Source: Thoreauomyces humboldtii
Taxonomy: Eukaryota; Chytridiomycota; Chytridiomycetes; Spizellomycetales; Powellomycetaceae
Direction of reading: 5' to 3'
Length of the DNA stretch: 15,451 bases
Assembly: GCA_027596035.1 (NCBI GenBank)
Contig: JADGJA010000545.1
Coordinates: forward strand, 1 to 15,451
Every line of letters starts with the position of its first letter. The stretch's first letter is position 1. Shown here in pieces: positions 1 to 10,656 of this stretch. Under the pieces are notes generated by a model that saw nothing but the letters and a program-made list of their open reading frames with translations, did not search any database and had not been told where the DNA came from. The translations under genes were made by a program, and so were the position numbers.

Positions 1-386
1 CCCTTGACCGTGCCCTGCAACCTCGCTCTCTTCCGGGCCAGCGACGACTACAGAGATATCCTACCTGTCAACGACTTTCGTCCCGGCCCGTGTCGTGTCA
101 GCAGGGAGGTCGTGTTTGTCTGCAAAACGCTTAGATCATTTCCACTTTTCGAGCCCTCGACTCCCCAGTACCTGGCACAACCGTAGATCAACACTTCGCG
201 CAGGCCGTCGAACATCTAGTTCAGCTCGGGGTCGGCTGGCGATATCCGAATCGCTTTATCACTTCTTCTGGACTCTTTGAAGCTTTTGATCTCCGAATCT
301 TGGGATTAAATCCCTGCGCTTGTGACAACAACACATTGCTGCTATATTCTGTTGTCCGGTGACAAAGGTACCCTCTTGTTTTCACG
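1..386. other. Upstream flank, no gene seen
   Basis: No coding region can be supported on either strand here; the open frames are short, overlap each other and show no recognisable protein. It most likely holds the promoter and 5' leader of the gene that starts at 387, since it is directly upstream and in the right orientation. The segment 190-390 is mixed in composition and I see no clear TATA box or repeat. A distal exon of a gene lying to the left of the window cannot be excluded. Confidence 0.4.
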
Positions 387-2260
387 ATGCAGGTAGGCAG
401 CTCTGGTTGATTGCCCCAAAAGCACGCAAAAAGCTGACGGCCGTCGTCCATGGCGCTAGATGCTCAACAACGTATCGACGGTGCGACTACCGGTGCCACC
501 TCTTTTCGACCTCGGCGAACCCATGATCCCGCCTCGGACCCCGCAGGGTATCAAACGCAGACGAGGAGGATTCGAAGGTGCCATGATGGACAAGGATCCT
601 TTTGGAGATATCTCTTCCGGTGAGGGTCTTCCGCAGAAGATCAATGATTTGGCCCGGGGTGAATTTGCTGACAGCTATGCATGTTCTGCGCACATCAGCA
701 CCCCGAATGCGCGACAAACCCCTCACTAGCCTTTCATGGGATCAGCTCACCGCAGCTCGAGAATGGAGCATGGATCGTCTCATCACGCATCTGCTCATCA
801 ACGAGTTCCCCCTTCCGGAATTCGAGGCCGAGACATCGTATATATTGCCACCTGCATTTCACACACCCAACGTCAGACGCGCTTCATCTCAGCATCCTAC
901 CATCACTTCTCTTTACGCTGGCGAACCTGTCATGGAGGTACACGGATGCCCAGTGCCGGTACGATTCATCAACTGCGTCGCCATGGTTAACGGTGGAATG
1001 AAGGCTCGGATCGCTGCATTCGGAGGCACAGGATCAACGGAGGAGTGGAGGTGGGCTCTGGGTGAATCGCTGCAGCCTCTCTTGGATCTGCTGAGGAGTG
1101 TGCCGGAGGTGCTGCCTCACGAGGCTGGAGAGATTTGGAAAGGTGAGTGCAGATACATGTACAGCGCTCACCGTCGCTGTCGACTGCTGACTGACCGCTG
1201 CCTTCTTGATATCAGCGATCGTAATACTCAACAAGAACGACTCTATGGCTATTGAACTTCACGGCACGAAGGTGCGATATCCATCAAAGGCTCATGAGGA
1301 CTATCTTCGGTAAATACTTGACTTCACGATGTGGAAATCCAGCAATCATACTTACCGTACACGTCAGAGATGCTATCATTCTTCTCCCTCTTTCCAACCG
1401 CCATCTTCTTCATTATCTACTTCGAACATCATGCTCACTCATCAGACTCGCCTCCGCAACCCATCACACTGCCCTCACCACGCTCCTCTCCTCGCTTCTC
1501 GCACCCCATCTATTCAAGACACCTGCATTGTTCCACCAGAACAAGACGCCAAGACGCCTTCCGACTCCGGCGCCTGCTGCACCGCAGTGGGAGGCCATGG
1601 CCTGGGAGTTACTGATCCACACATGGTTCAGGGACCCCAGAGAGGATGGCGGCCTCGGCGAGGCTGTCGGAACGCTTTGGAGAGTGCCTGAGGCTTGCAT
1701 AGACGTTTTAAACAAAGTGTTGGGAACGACACGAAGGAGGAACAACAGAAACGGTAAGTCTTCCCCGTCCGTCCTAATCGTTGTTCTTAGAAGTCGGTCT
1801 TGCTTGAGTCTGATCTTCTTTTCTCGCAGAGAAATCGAGTCCCGGAAAAAGGAGCACGGCGGCCGGACGTAGGCTGTTTGCTTCGTCTTCCGTTCGCCGA
1901 CCGTCTTTTACGTCACGTGAGTTCCGAGTCGTATTCATCACATCCTGCAAGAGCTCCCTGGTCCTGGCTGAGGATTTATACATACTGACCGGTTCTCTCG
2001 TTCCAGCCGGAAAGGGAAAACCATCATCTTCATTCCATGGAGGATCCGAGGAACATCTTCCCGTCGGATCCTACTCCTCTCACCCGAACCAGATATGGCT
2101 GTCGGTCGACTCTATGGGTCAACCGGCTCGCGGACCTCGTGGAGTGCTACTTGACCGTGAACACTGGTAAGACCAGCCATGGAGGTTGATGTTCTTGTTC
2201 CAGAGCTGATTGTCGACGATATCTTCCTGCAGGTGCAAGCGGAGACGGATCAGTCTCTGA
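387..2260 (+). CDS. Protein of unknown function with a divergent RhoGAP-like region (eight exons)
   Basis: The exons I infer are 387-392, 460-619, 699-1142, 1216-1309, 1368-1753, 1830-1916, 2007-2166 and 2233-2260, which together encode about 454 aa and close in frame. All introns are GT-AG; the first (393-459), the sixth (1917-2006) and the last (2167-2232) have good CTGAC or CTGAT branch sites. Starting at 387 gives a two-residue first exon (Met-Gln); a start at 460 is the alternative. The protein opens with a basic, proline-rich tail (PVPPLFDLG, IKRRRGG). A core at about residues 110-300 then includes VHGCPVPVRFINCV, GGMKARIAAFGGTGS, LLPLSNRHLLHYLLR and TTLLSSLLAPHLF. The spacing and the 'LP..NR.LL.YLL ... 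L...LAP.L' pattern resemble the second half of a RhoGAP domain (known family pattern), but I see no 'GIFR' arginine-finger motif. The C-terminal third is serine-, glycine- and arginine-rich and ends CKRRRISL. Rho-family binding is only an inference; the exon structure is firmer than the function. Confidence 0.6.
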
Positions 2261-2989
2261 TCTTGGTCTTTCTGGCTTGCGCACCGCAATTCCCTTTAGC
2301 ATGCTGAACTTTGCACTTTTGAACTTTTCTCTTTTGTTCGTGGCTTTCAATGACGGGTTTAATAACAACTTTTATGTGGAGCCTTTTGGCCTAATAACAT
2401 GATCATACATGTTCACCCTTTAAAAAGCCCTGATGTATCGCGGCCCTTGATTCACTCTCACATGTCTCCACGACCTCTACCAAACGGCTTACTCGTTCCG
2501 ACAGATTCTCCCTCCAGCCACGCGCCTGAAGAAACACTCAACAATCTCTTCTTCCCACTGCAGGCTCCCGACCTTCGATGAACCCAATATGGTCCCGTCC
2601 GTCGACTTCAGGTTCCTCAAATTCGTCCTCGCTTCGCCGACTTGTATGGCACGGTAGCCAGTGTCTCTGCTCGACACGTGATCCCACACAAATCCCTCCG
2701 CCTCATAGAAGTACAGGTAGAGCGAGGGATATGCTTCTTGAAACTAGTATCTACTTCATTTTGCGTTCTGCTGCGTACCTAATAGAAATGCAGCCGGTAA
2801 GCTTTCGACAGCCTCGAAGCGACGGAGAGAGGCGGAGAGAAGCAGGCAAGCAAGAGGAGTTTGCAAAAGAAACCGCTCGGGGGCCGTACGCCAGGCCAAA
2901 CCTGCCGTAGGTAAAAGAGCCGGGCCATGAGGCCATACCGATTGCAGGTCATATCGTACCGGGTAGGTCCTATGCAGGGCGAAAACTTC

Positions 2990-3013
2990 AAGCCTGTAAG
3001 CCTGCAAGCCTGT
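2990..3013. repeat. Three tandem 8-bp units, AAGCCTGY
   Basis: Three consecutive copies of AAGCCTG followed by T, C and T lie about 190 bp upstream of the COX start codon, and a partial related unit (GCAGCCT) follows. The copies are nearly perfect. This could be chance slippage or a cluster of binding sites in the promoter; nothing in the sequence decides. Confidence 0.6.
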
Positions 3014-3075
3014 GCAGCCTTGTGTAACGGGGCGATCCCCTATTCTGGCCATCGGTATTCGTTTGTGTGCTTTAG

Positions 3076-3084
3076 CCCTAACCC
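3076..3084. promoter_or_regulatory. Telomere-like CCCTAACCC box upstream of the COX gene
   Basis: The motif CCCTAACCC sits 117 bp before the COX start codon. In several fungi, telobox motifs of the CCCTAA type act as promoter elements bound by Tbf1- or TRF-like proteins (known for other species). A role here is inferred from position alone, and a nine-base match can arise by chance. Confidence 0.25.
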
Positions 3085-3200
3085 TTCCTTTTTGGCCGTC
3101 CCCGTCGTTCGCAACTGACCGTCTGGTGATTTTGACAAGACAAACGACGAAAGACTCTCGCAATAGCAAGCCCCTCCCTTCCACATAACACAACGCAGCA

Positions 3201-3933
3201 ATGTCCTCCTCTCTCTTCGCGAGGTCCATCCTTCGCACTGCAGCAGCGCGTCCGGCAGCACGACTGACCCGCGCTTCCGAAGGCCCAACCTCCGCCTGGG
3301 GTGAGTAGAAGACCATTCAAAGAAGCTAGCCCAGACTGGTGGACACGGGAGAGGAGCGAACGCCAGCAGATACTGATTGAAGCTTTCCATGCATTTTCAA
3401 GGTCCTCTCAACTTTGCGTAGGTGTTAGACTTGGGTGTTCATCGAAGAGATGCGGTGCAGGGTCGTGGAGGCACGCAGAACGGTGGATGCGTGTCCTGCG
3501 TTGGACAAAGCTCGCCCGGTGACAGCAGGGCCATGGGTTGCGGGACTCGGAATGCTGATCATCTGTTCCTTTCTTTCTTGGGGACTTTACTTACGCAGCG
3601 GTGTTAACTGGAAGGGCGACGGTGTATGTACCATCGAGAGGACACGGTCAACGAGGACGCGAAGGACCTCATCTAATTTTGTTTCCGTTCAGGCTCTTCC
3701 CTTCACCACCACCAAGCGTGGACGTTTCCTCGTCTACTTCTGGACCATGGTCATCGTCGGTTTCGGACTTCCCTTCGCCAGTGAGTTTCGAGGGTTTCGA
3801 AGGGCAGCCGGTTGTTGCCATGCTGATCTGACATCGATCGCTTCCCTGCACAGACACGGAGTGGAAGCTGATGCCTCAACGCGCGGCGAAGCGCGAGGAG
3901 AACAAGAAGGCGGCCGCTGCTGACAAGGAGTAA
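3201..3933 (+). CDS. COX8: Cytochrome c oxidase subunit of the COX7C / yeast Cox8 family, mitochondrial
   Basis: This is a small nuclear-encoded subunit of respiratory complex IV in the inner mitochondrial membrane. Exons are 3201-3300, 3402-3417, 3599-3623, 3693-3780 and 3854-3933, giving 102 aa with all frames closing. Residues 1-25 (MSSSLFARSILRTAAARPAA and on) are rich in Arg, Ala and Ser with no acidic residue, as expected of a mitochondrial presequence. The mature part carries the family signature: LPF at 49-51, a basic turn (KRGRF), one membrane segment at about 59-76 (FLVYFWTMVIVGFGLPF) and a charged tail ending in Lys-Glu repeats. Exon 2 is only 16 nt (WGPLNFA spans it), yet the flanking introns (101 and 181 nt) have clear splice sites. 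A branch-like CTAAT precedes the acceptor at 3692. The symbol follows yeast usage; the mammalian counterpart is COX7C. Assignment rests on motif and topology, not on an alignment. Confidence 0.8.
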
Positions 3934-4761
3934 TACATACGCCCCTGCTGCCAGCTATTCTCCTACGACCTCTTTCTTTTTCTCTTTCTGGATGTCTCTT
4001 ACCCTCGATTACCCCCGACAAACAACAATACATTAAACTCTGTCAAGAACAACAGCGGCTCCAGGTTGCAGTTCGATCGGGATGGCTCGAGGCTGGCAAC
4101 AGACATGAGCGTCTTGTCGGGTCATGGTTCGGACAGCCAGAATGGAGCGCAAGGGAGCTTGACCTGTCGTTCTACCACCGAGACTGAGGCAAACGCTCAT
4201 GGGATGAAGAGGAGCATGAGGGAGGGGAAGATCAGTACTGTAGGTCGACGTCAAGCCGAGGAAGAGGACAGCTCCCAATGAGCGCTGGGATACCGGTATT
4301 TTCGGTGTCCAACACGGATCAATCTCCTCACCGCCCGGGGGCACGATGAGGAAGAATACGGTGTCGACTGTACATGTACCTGCTTGCGCGAATCTTTTCG
4401 ATCTACCATTTCCTGGCTAGCTCACTCTTTGCGGGATTCACAGAGCGGTGCTCGAACCGCATCGACAGGGTGCAACGTTACCGCATGTACACGTTACCAA
4501 CGAAAGCTTGCCTTGCTTGGTGTGCATCTACTCCATGGTGCGTGTACTGCGGACGATCATTGGGCTGGGAGCCAACCTCAGCAATGGACGGCTGGACGGA
4601 GACCATGCGCGAGCAAAAATCAAAAACGTGGGGTGGGAAAAAAGGGATCTGACGGATGCGTTGACCGCACGGCAGGTGCACGGCCCGGTGGGAATCCACA
4701 ACCGACGGAATGTCATGCTTGCTCACATGGAGCGCGCGGCAAGCCTGCATCATCATGCAAA

Positions 4762-4775
4762 GCATGCATGCATGC
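4762..4775. repeat. Perfect 14-bp GCATGCATGCATGC palindrome
   Basis: The sequence reads the same on both strands and is made of overlapping GCATGC units. The surrounding 70 bp (4710-4780) contains further CATGC words. It lies about 720 bp upstream of the protease start codon and could be a transcription factor site cluster or simple-sequence DNA. Confidence 0.6.
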
Positions 4776-4924
4776 AGTCGTCAGCCCTTTGTCCCTCGCG
4801 AAAAAAAAAGAGGAGGCGGCTGTGCCAGAGAGAGAGGGAGAGCGACAGCAGGACGGGGAAGGTTTTTCTCTGGCGCTTCGTTTTGGTTTTTCCCCCCGTC
4901 ACCGTTCACACGCACAACGGAAAC

Positions 4925-4956
4925 CCCTAACTTTCCGCCCCCCTGAACCCTAAACC
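4925..4956. promoter_or_regulatory. Pair of CCCTAA-type telobox-like motifs
   Basis: CCCTAA at 4925-4930 and CCCTAAACC at 4948-4956 lie within 32 bp of each other upstream of the aspartic protease. They resemble telobox elements known from some fungal and plant promoters. Function here is an inference from resemblance and position only. Confidence 0.2.
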
Positions 4957-5493
4957 ATTTGTCCCCCCTTAGCCCGCGGCCTGGGGGCGGAAAGCCGGAG
5001 GCCGGTGACGAAACCGCGACCAACCAGGGAGTGAGATACCGTGTTCTGCAGACGTTCGCCAGAGAAGAGCCAAGCCAAAGGCTCAAAGCTGTGGGAGAAA
5101 AAAACATGAGGAACGGCCGCAGCCACCCTCCTTGTTGTGGACCCAACGGTCACAGAGCAAAGAAAGGCACACGGAAGGGGCCAAGGAATTTCATTTTCCC
5201 ATCAGCTCTCTCCCTATACCACGACGTCGCCCCCGCACCCTCCCATTACACTCACTCCCACGCAATTGGTCATTCTCGCTCGTTCCTCGTCTTAGCGTTC
5301 CCTGTCTCTCTCCGTCTCGCTCTCGGGTCATCCTTGTCGATCGTTTAACGTCTCCCGCTGTACATACCCCCAACGTTCCTCGTTGTCTCGCGGCGATTAC
5401 ATAGTTTTTTAGCTGCGCTTCCACCAAGTTGTGCATTCTTCCTCGTCACATCATCCCGCAACCCGCATATTACGACTCTCCGTTTCGTTCACC

Positions 5494-7222
5494 ATGAAAT
5501 TCGCCTCCTGCGTCATGGCTTCGGCCGTGCTTCTTATCTCTTCCTCCTCTCCTGCCTTTGTCTCCGCCTGCGATGCCTCTGCAGGACCTTGCTCGTAAGT
5601 GGCCCAAACCGTCACGCGGTAGAGCCTTTCGCATACGGGCCGGACCTTCGTCCTTACCAAGGTTCCCTTTCCTCGCAGCGTTCCGATCATCAATCACAGG
5701 TATCCTGCTCACAAGGCTGCCATAGACGAGAACGTTGCCGCCCTCAAGGCCGGCGCCGTGAGGATCAACCGTCGCGCCACGAACATCAGCGAGAACGCGT
5801 TGTCGGGAAGCGGGACGAGCGGTGGAACACTGTTTGCCGTGAGTACATCGGCTTCTCTTTGATGTGGCCAACCTCGTGTCCCCCGCAAATGTCAATCGAG
5901 TACTCACTTCATCCCGTTTCTAGTACCATGGAGCCGTCCAAATCGGAACGCCCGCGCAAACCTTCAGCATCTTGTTCGACACTGGGTCGGAAATTCTGTG
6001 GGTGCAAGAAAAGAACTCCATCGGCGGCGGCGTCGACACGTCGGGTACCTTTTTCGACCCAACAGCGTCGTCCACGTTCAAGACGAGCAACGTAGCAGCC
6101 GACCAGATCCAGTATGTGGACGGAACGACCGTTAACGGCGTTGTCGCTACCGACAAAGTGGCTATCGGAGCTCTTTCTGTTGCCGGGTACACATTCGAGG
6201 TCGCAACGGCCGTCACGGGCACGACCAGCAGCAACAACAGTGGCATGGATGGCATCATGGGAATGTCATTCTCTCAGACACCCGCAACAGGAGCTCAGGA
6301 GTACACCTTCTTCGAGCGCCTCGTGCAGACGAACGCCGTTGCAAATCCGTCGTTCGGTTACTTTATCGACTCGAGCAACACGAACGGCTCGTTGACGCTC
6401 GGTGGCGTGGACCTTGCCCGAATCAACGGCGGAGTTCAATACCTCAATGTTGCCCCGTCGTACACTTCTAACGGCTCGCCCGTTTATCTGTACTGGCAGT
6501 CGATCCTCACAAGCATCGCCCTCGCCGGCTACCCGAACCAGATTACCATGCCTTCCAACTTTGCCGTCGTTTTCGACACGGGAACGTCGCTCGCTGTCCT
6601 TCCCACTGCCTACGCGGCTCAACTGAACAAGGCTCTCGGCCTCACACTTGCATCCTCCGACAGCTCGCGTAAGCTATTTTCACGTTTCTTAGAATACCCT
6701 TGGAATTCCCTCTCATCTACTCTTTTTCCTACAGCCCAACTTTACTTCACTCCCTGTTCCAACGGCGTCGTGCCATCAGGATTCCCTGACCTCCAGTTCA
6801 CCTTCGGCGGAAAGACGCTGCGAATCACCCCCGAAGAGTACTTTTTCAAGCAGTCGGCCGACAACGGTGACGTGGTCTGCGTCTCCGGTTTCGCCGGTCA
6901 GGACATCAACCCAACCACGGCGCCTACTTCCTCCTCCTCGTCCTCTTCCCAGCAGATCCTTGTACCATCCGCGATCTTCGGCAACGTGTTCCTCCGTCGG
7001 TTCTACACCGTCTTCAACATTCAGGACCACACCATCGGACTAGGAGTCGCCATTCGAACCCCTGGTCTGACCAACGTGACCCTCGCTGCGGTGGCTCCCA
7101 CCGCTGTAGGCGGAGAGGCGGTGTCCACGGGGTCTACCAGCGACGCGGCTAGGAACGGACGCCTGTCGGCGGTGGCGGTCCTGGCTGCCCTCGTCGTTGC
7201 GGGATTCTCGGCGACACTATAA
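5494..7222 (+). CDS. Secreted pepsin-like aspartic protease (family A1), probably GPI-anchored
   Basis: Exons 5494-5594, 5679-5838, 5924-6668 and 6735-7222 encode 497 aa. The protein should cleave peptides at the cell surface or wall, as yapsin-type proteases do. Residues 1-25 form a signal peptide (hydrophobic VMASAVLLISSSSPAFVSA); a basic propeptide of about 40-60 residues follows (INHRYPAHKAA, INRRA). The mature enzyme begins near YHGAVQIGTPAQ. The two catalytic aspartates are D106 (FDTGSE) and D305 (FDTGTSL); the flap tyrosine is probably Y151 in QYVDGT. The C-lobe includes TPC after the last intron, a Ser/Thr-rich loop (TTAPTSSSSSSSQQ) and the conserved IFGNVFLRRFYTVFN segment. The C-terminus is a small-residue stretch (GSTSDAARNG) followed by 18-20 hydrophobic residues ending at the stop, the pattern of a GPI-attachment signal. 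The first site has Glu after DTGS where Ser, Ala or Asn is usual. The start is the first ATG after the pyrimidine-rich leader. Confidence 0.92.
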
Positions 7223-8984
7223 GGGGACCATAGAGGAACTCCCCGAACGCTGTTTCTTATCTCTTACCTTCCTGCATACGGTGTCGGATGCTTTGCTTGG
7301 CACATACACACACCCTCACACGCCATTCCGTTTTCATCCCTCGCTAGCTGTCATCCCTTTTTGCGTTGCGCGCAGCTTATCTGTCTTCCCGACCCACCCC
7401 TCTCTCCCAACCCGCGTAGATTTCTCTTTCTCTCTCCCCTACCTTCCCTGCCTTTGGTTTCTGATTTCTCCTTTTACGCCTTTCGCTACATATACGGCGC
7501 TGTACATAACGCAAACTGAACACCTGGTTGCAAGCCTGCCGTGACTGGGGTGGAGCGAGTACTCGGATCAACTGGACTGTGGCGTTCCCGAGCTCTTTCG
7601 TGGCCGCTGTGCTTTGGTAGTGCACTAAGTGCAGCCCACCAGCTACTTCAGTAACGCTCCCAAAAAGAACTCACCGACAAGTCATGAGAACGTTGGAGCT
7701 GTTGCCATAGATTTGAGCTCCACCCACACTCGGCGATTTAATTCTCTTACCACGACCATCAATGGCCACCCTGCTCCGACTAGCCTACCGCTAGAATCCT
7801 TGGCTTGAAATGCTCTCGCCCTGTATTTCCTTTCTTTGCGTCGGCTGATATAGCGTTGGGTAGTGATGTTGTCATATGCCACTCTGATGCTCGCTCCGTG
7901 CCAGCTGGGTCTGCTGCTCGCTCGCTCGAGAGTCGAAACAATCGATGCCTGTCGAAACATTTCGTTGCCGCAAGCAACGGCGCCGAAATTCTTGCGCACG
8001 TTCCCAGCGTTCCCCGGGCCCGAGACATGCACACGACTGCTACACCAAAATCTGTGCATGTCGATGATCTTCTTCCTGAGATCTTGCGAGCTCGCTCATC
8101 CATCAGAGTTCCAAGTGATATATTTTGGTAGTTGGGGTGATTCGTTGTTGAACGACCAAAAATCAGGTTCAGGACAAGGCTATGTGCCTAGCCAGTCTCC
8201 AACGCGTCCCCTTTGGGTTCATGACTTTCTGCCAAAGACTGCAGTCACGCATGACAAGGGGGTTCCCACAGATGATCGGATTGTATAGAGTGGTTCAAGA
8301 GGCTAGGGAAGGAGTGTACTATGGTATCGAAACGACTCCAGGTGGACGACGGGAAATCCCAAGTCCAAGGTCAGTTGAGGACGCAGTCAGGGAGCGGCTG
8401 TAAGGACGCATGCAAAAGCGGATTTGACTCAAATCAAAAGTCGATATCAACGTGGCAAAAGCTCTCTATGTGGAGGCAGCGTTTGAATGAGCGGAAGTCA
8501 CTGTCAAAGCGTGCGGAGCGAGTGTGGGTATTCCTTCATCATCCTTCCATGCAATGGCGAATTCGCTCTATGACGCTGCTCCACCTCCTTCCTCATGCCT
8601 GGTGCTTGCCCGCAATGGGGGGTTCTGCTGAGTGACCTGCCCTCGCCTCTTGTCGCAAACGGCATGACAAATGTCGAGCCCCAAGCGTCGCGATTGTGGA
8701 CAAGGAGCAATTCCCAACCTGTCGAAAGCCTGGTTCACGTGACTTTTCGCCCAAGGCAGCTCTCCAGTGGGTTTTTCTTGCTTCGAAATCTGGCGGGGGG
8801 AAGGGGGGAGAAGCGACAGAGAGAGGCGCAGGCTGCGTGGAGCGGTCGGTCCCTTCCCTTCTGTGGGTTGCTGCCCCATACAAGAAAAATCATAAAGCAG
8901 CACTGGGGTTTGCGACTTTACAACTGTCACATTTCCATTTTACACTTAAAAAAAAAGGTGAGGCTTCCCCCCTTCCCTCACATA

Positions 8985-8998
8985 TAGTCCATAGTCCA
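8985..8998. repeat. Two tandem 7-bp units (TAGTCCA) upstream of RPL10
   Basis: TAGTCCA occurs twice in direct succession about 390 bp before the RPL10 start codon, next to a TATA-like word (CATATAG). It may be part of the core promoter of the ribosomal protein gene, but it is short and its role is unproven. Confidence 0.4.
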
Positions 8999-9270
8999 TG
9001 CTCGCCGTAGAACCCGTCGGAACTACTTGTCACAGCGTGGCGGAAGAAGCCGTCTCCGCTGTGAACGACATCTGAGAGCGGACCGCCGACGAAATGGAAG
9101 CCGTTTCCCACGTGAGGGATCTCTATTCGAAAACCGGTGGTGGACTATCGGCATCGCCACCTTGGATGTGACCAGGACGAGGACACTGCTGGGATCAGTC
9201 GTAGTCGGCGGTTGTGTCAGTCGGCTCTGGGGATCGGGACTCGGGAAATTCCGTGAGAATGTGGGACTAG

Positions 9271-10254
<984 letters not shown>

Positions 10255-10314
10255 GCGCCTGTTGGTTAGAAACACTTCTTCCACCCGCCATCTCCCCCCG
10301 CCCTGCACGCTTTC

Positions 10315-10320
10315 TTTATT
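10315..10320 (-). terminator. Candidate poly(A) signal for COA8
   Basis: AATAAA is read on the minus strand, about 395 nt past the COA8 stop codon and only 60 bp past the RPL10 stop on the other strand. Fungal poly(A) signals are degenerate, so this perfect hexamer is suggestive rather than decisive. Confidence 0.3.
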
Positions 10321-10542
10321 TATCTTTCTGAATGAAGAGAAAGGGCTGTTCCGACCAAAGTCTTTTTATTGTGATGCTGAAGTCTTTTCGCTTGCCGAGT
10401 CTGTCAGGATGAGGCGTTCTCGAAGAAACCATTTTCGTCACTGCGTGAAGCCTTGGGTTGACCTGTGCTATCCCTTCTCTTTCCCTCGACGTTCATCGCA
10501 ATTCCTTGGACAGACATCGAAAAGTATACCAGGCATAATGAT

Positions 10543-10548
10543 AATAAA
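10543..10548 (+). terminator. Candidate poly(A) signal for RPL10
   Basis: AATAAA lies in an AT-rich patch (ATAATGATAATAAATT) 289 nt after the RPL10 stop codon. The local AT-richness in an otherwise GC-rich window supports a 3'-end-processing site. Confidence 0.4.
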
Positions 10549-10656
10549 TTGATCTTCGGGTTCGAGATGAGATGGTTGATCCCAAACGTCTCCTTCATGG
10601 CGTCCCATGGCCCCCATCGCTCATTTCTCTGAAATCCTCATCGTTTCGATTCGCCA

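Larger units (their letters stand above)
2261..3200. other. Intergenic spacer between the first gene and the COX gene
   Basis: No gene is supported in this 940 bp. The first part (about 2280-2420) is AT-richer than its surroundings and probably holds the 3' UTR of the upstream gene. A stop-free stretch at 2451-2657 (+) is reported under findings but has no start codon in a good position and no recognisable family. The right half is the presumed promoter and leader of the COX gene and contains a short tandem repeat (2990-3013) and a telomere-like CCCTAACCC motif (3076-3084). Confidence 0.5.
3934..5493. other. Long intergenic region upstream of the aspartic protease
   Basis: This 1.56-kb spacer holds the COX 3' UTR and the promoter and leader of the protease. 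Long open frames occur at 4384-4953 in several overlapping frames on both strands, which is what GC-rich noncoding DNA gives; none shows protein-like composition or splice support. Visible landmarks are a GCATGC palindrome (4762-4775), a run of nine or more A (from 4801), CCCTAA-type motifs (4925-4956) and a pyrimidine-rich leader (about 5190-5470) just before the start codon, typical of strongly expressed fungal genes. Confidence 0.5.

Noticed and set aside
2300..2404. Short ORF of about 34 codons in the AT-rich patch after the first gene
   Set aside because: It fits the 3' UTR position and composition, and length alone gives no support.
2756..3390. Minus-strand open frames of 116-186 codons near the COX gene
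   Set aside because: They overlap the COX promoter and first exons, show no family motifs and end arbitrarily.
4440..4500. GGTTCGAGCACC on the minus strand, resembling a tRNA T-loop
   Set aside because: No acceptor stem, D-arm or anticodon arm could be drawn around it.
4384..4953. 189-codon open frame on the plus strand upstream of the protease
   Set aside because: Overlapping frames of similar length are open in other phases and on the minus strand, the composition is that of translated GC-rich noncoding DNA, and no domain or splice support is visible.
7680..8290. Open frames of 107-141 codons in both orientations
   Set aside because: They overlap each other with no recognisable motif, and no intron or start context favours any one of them.
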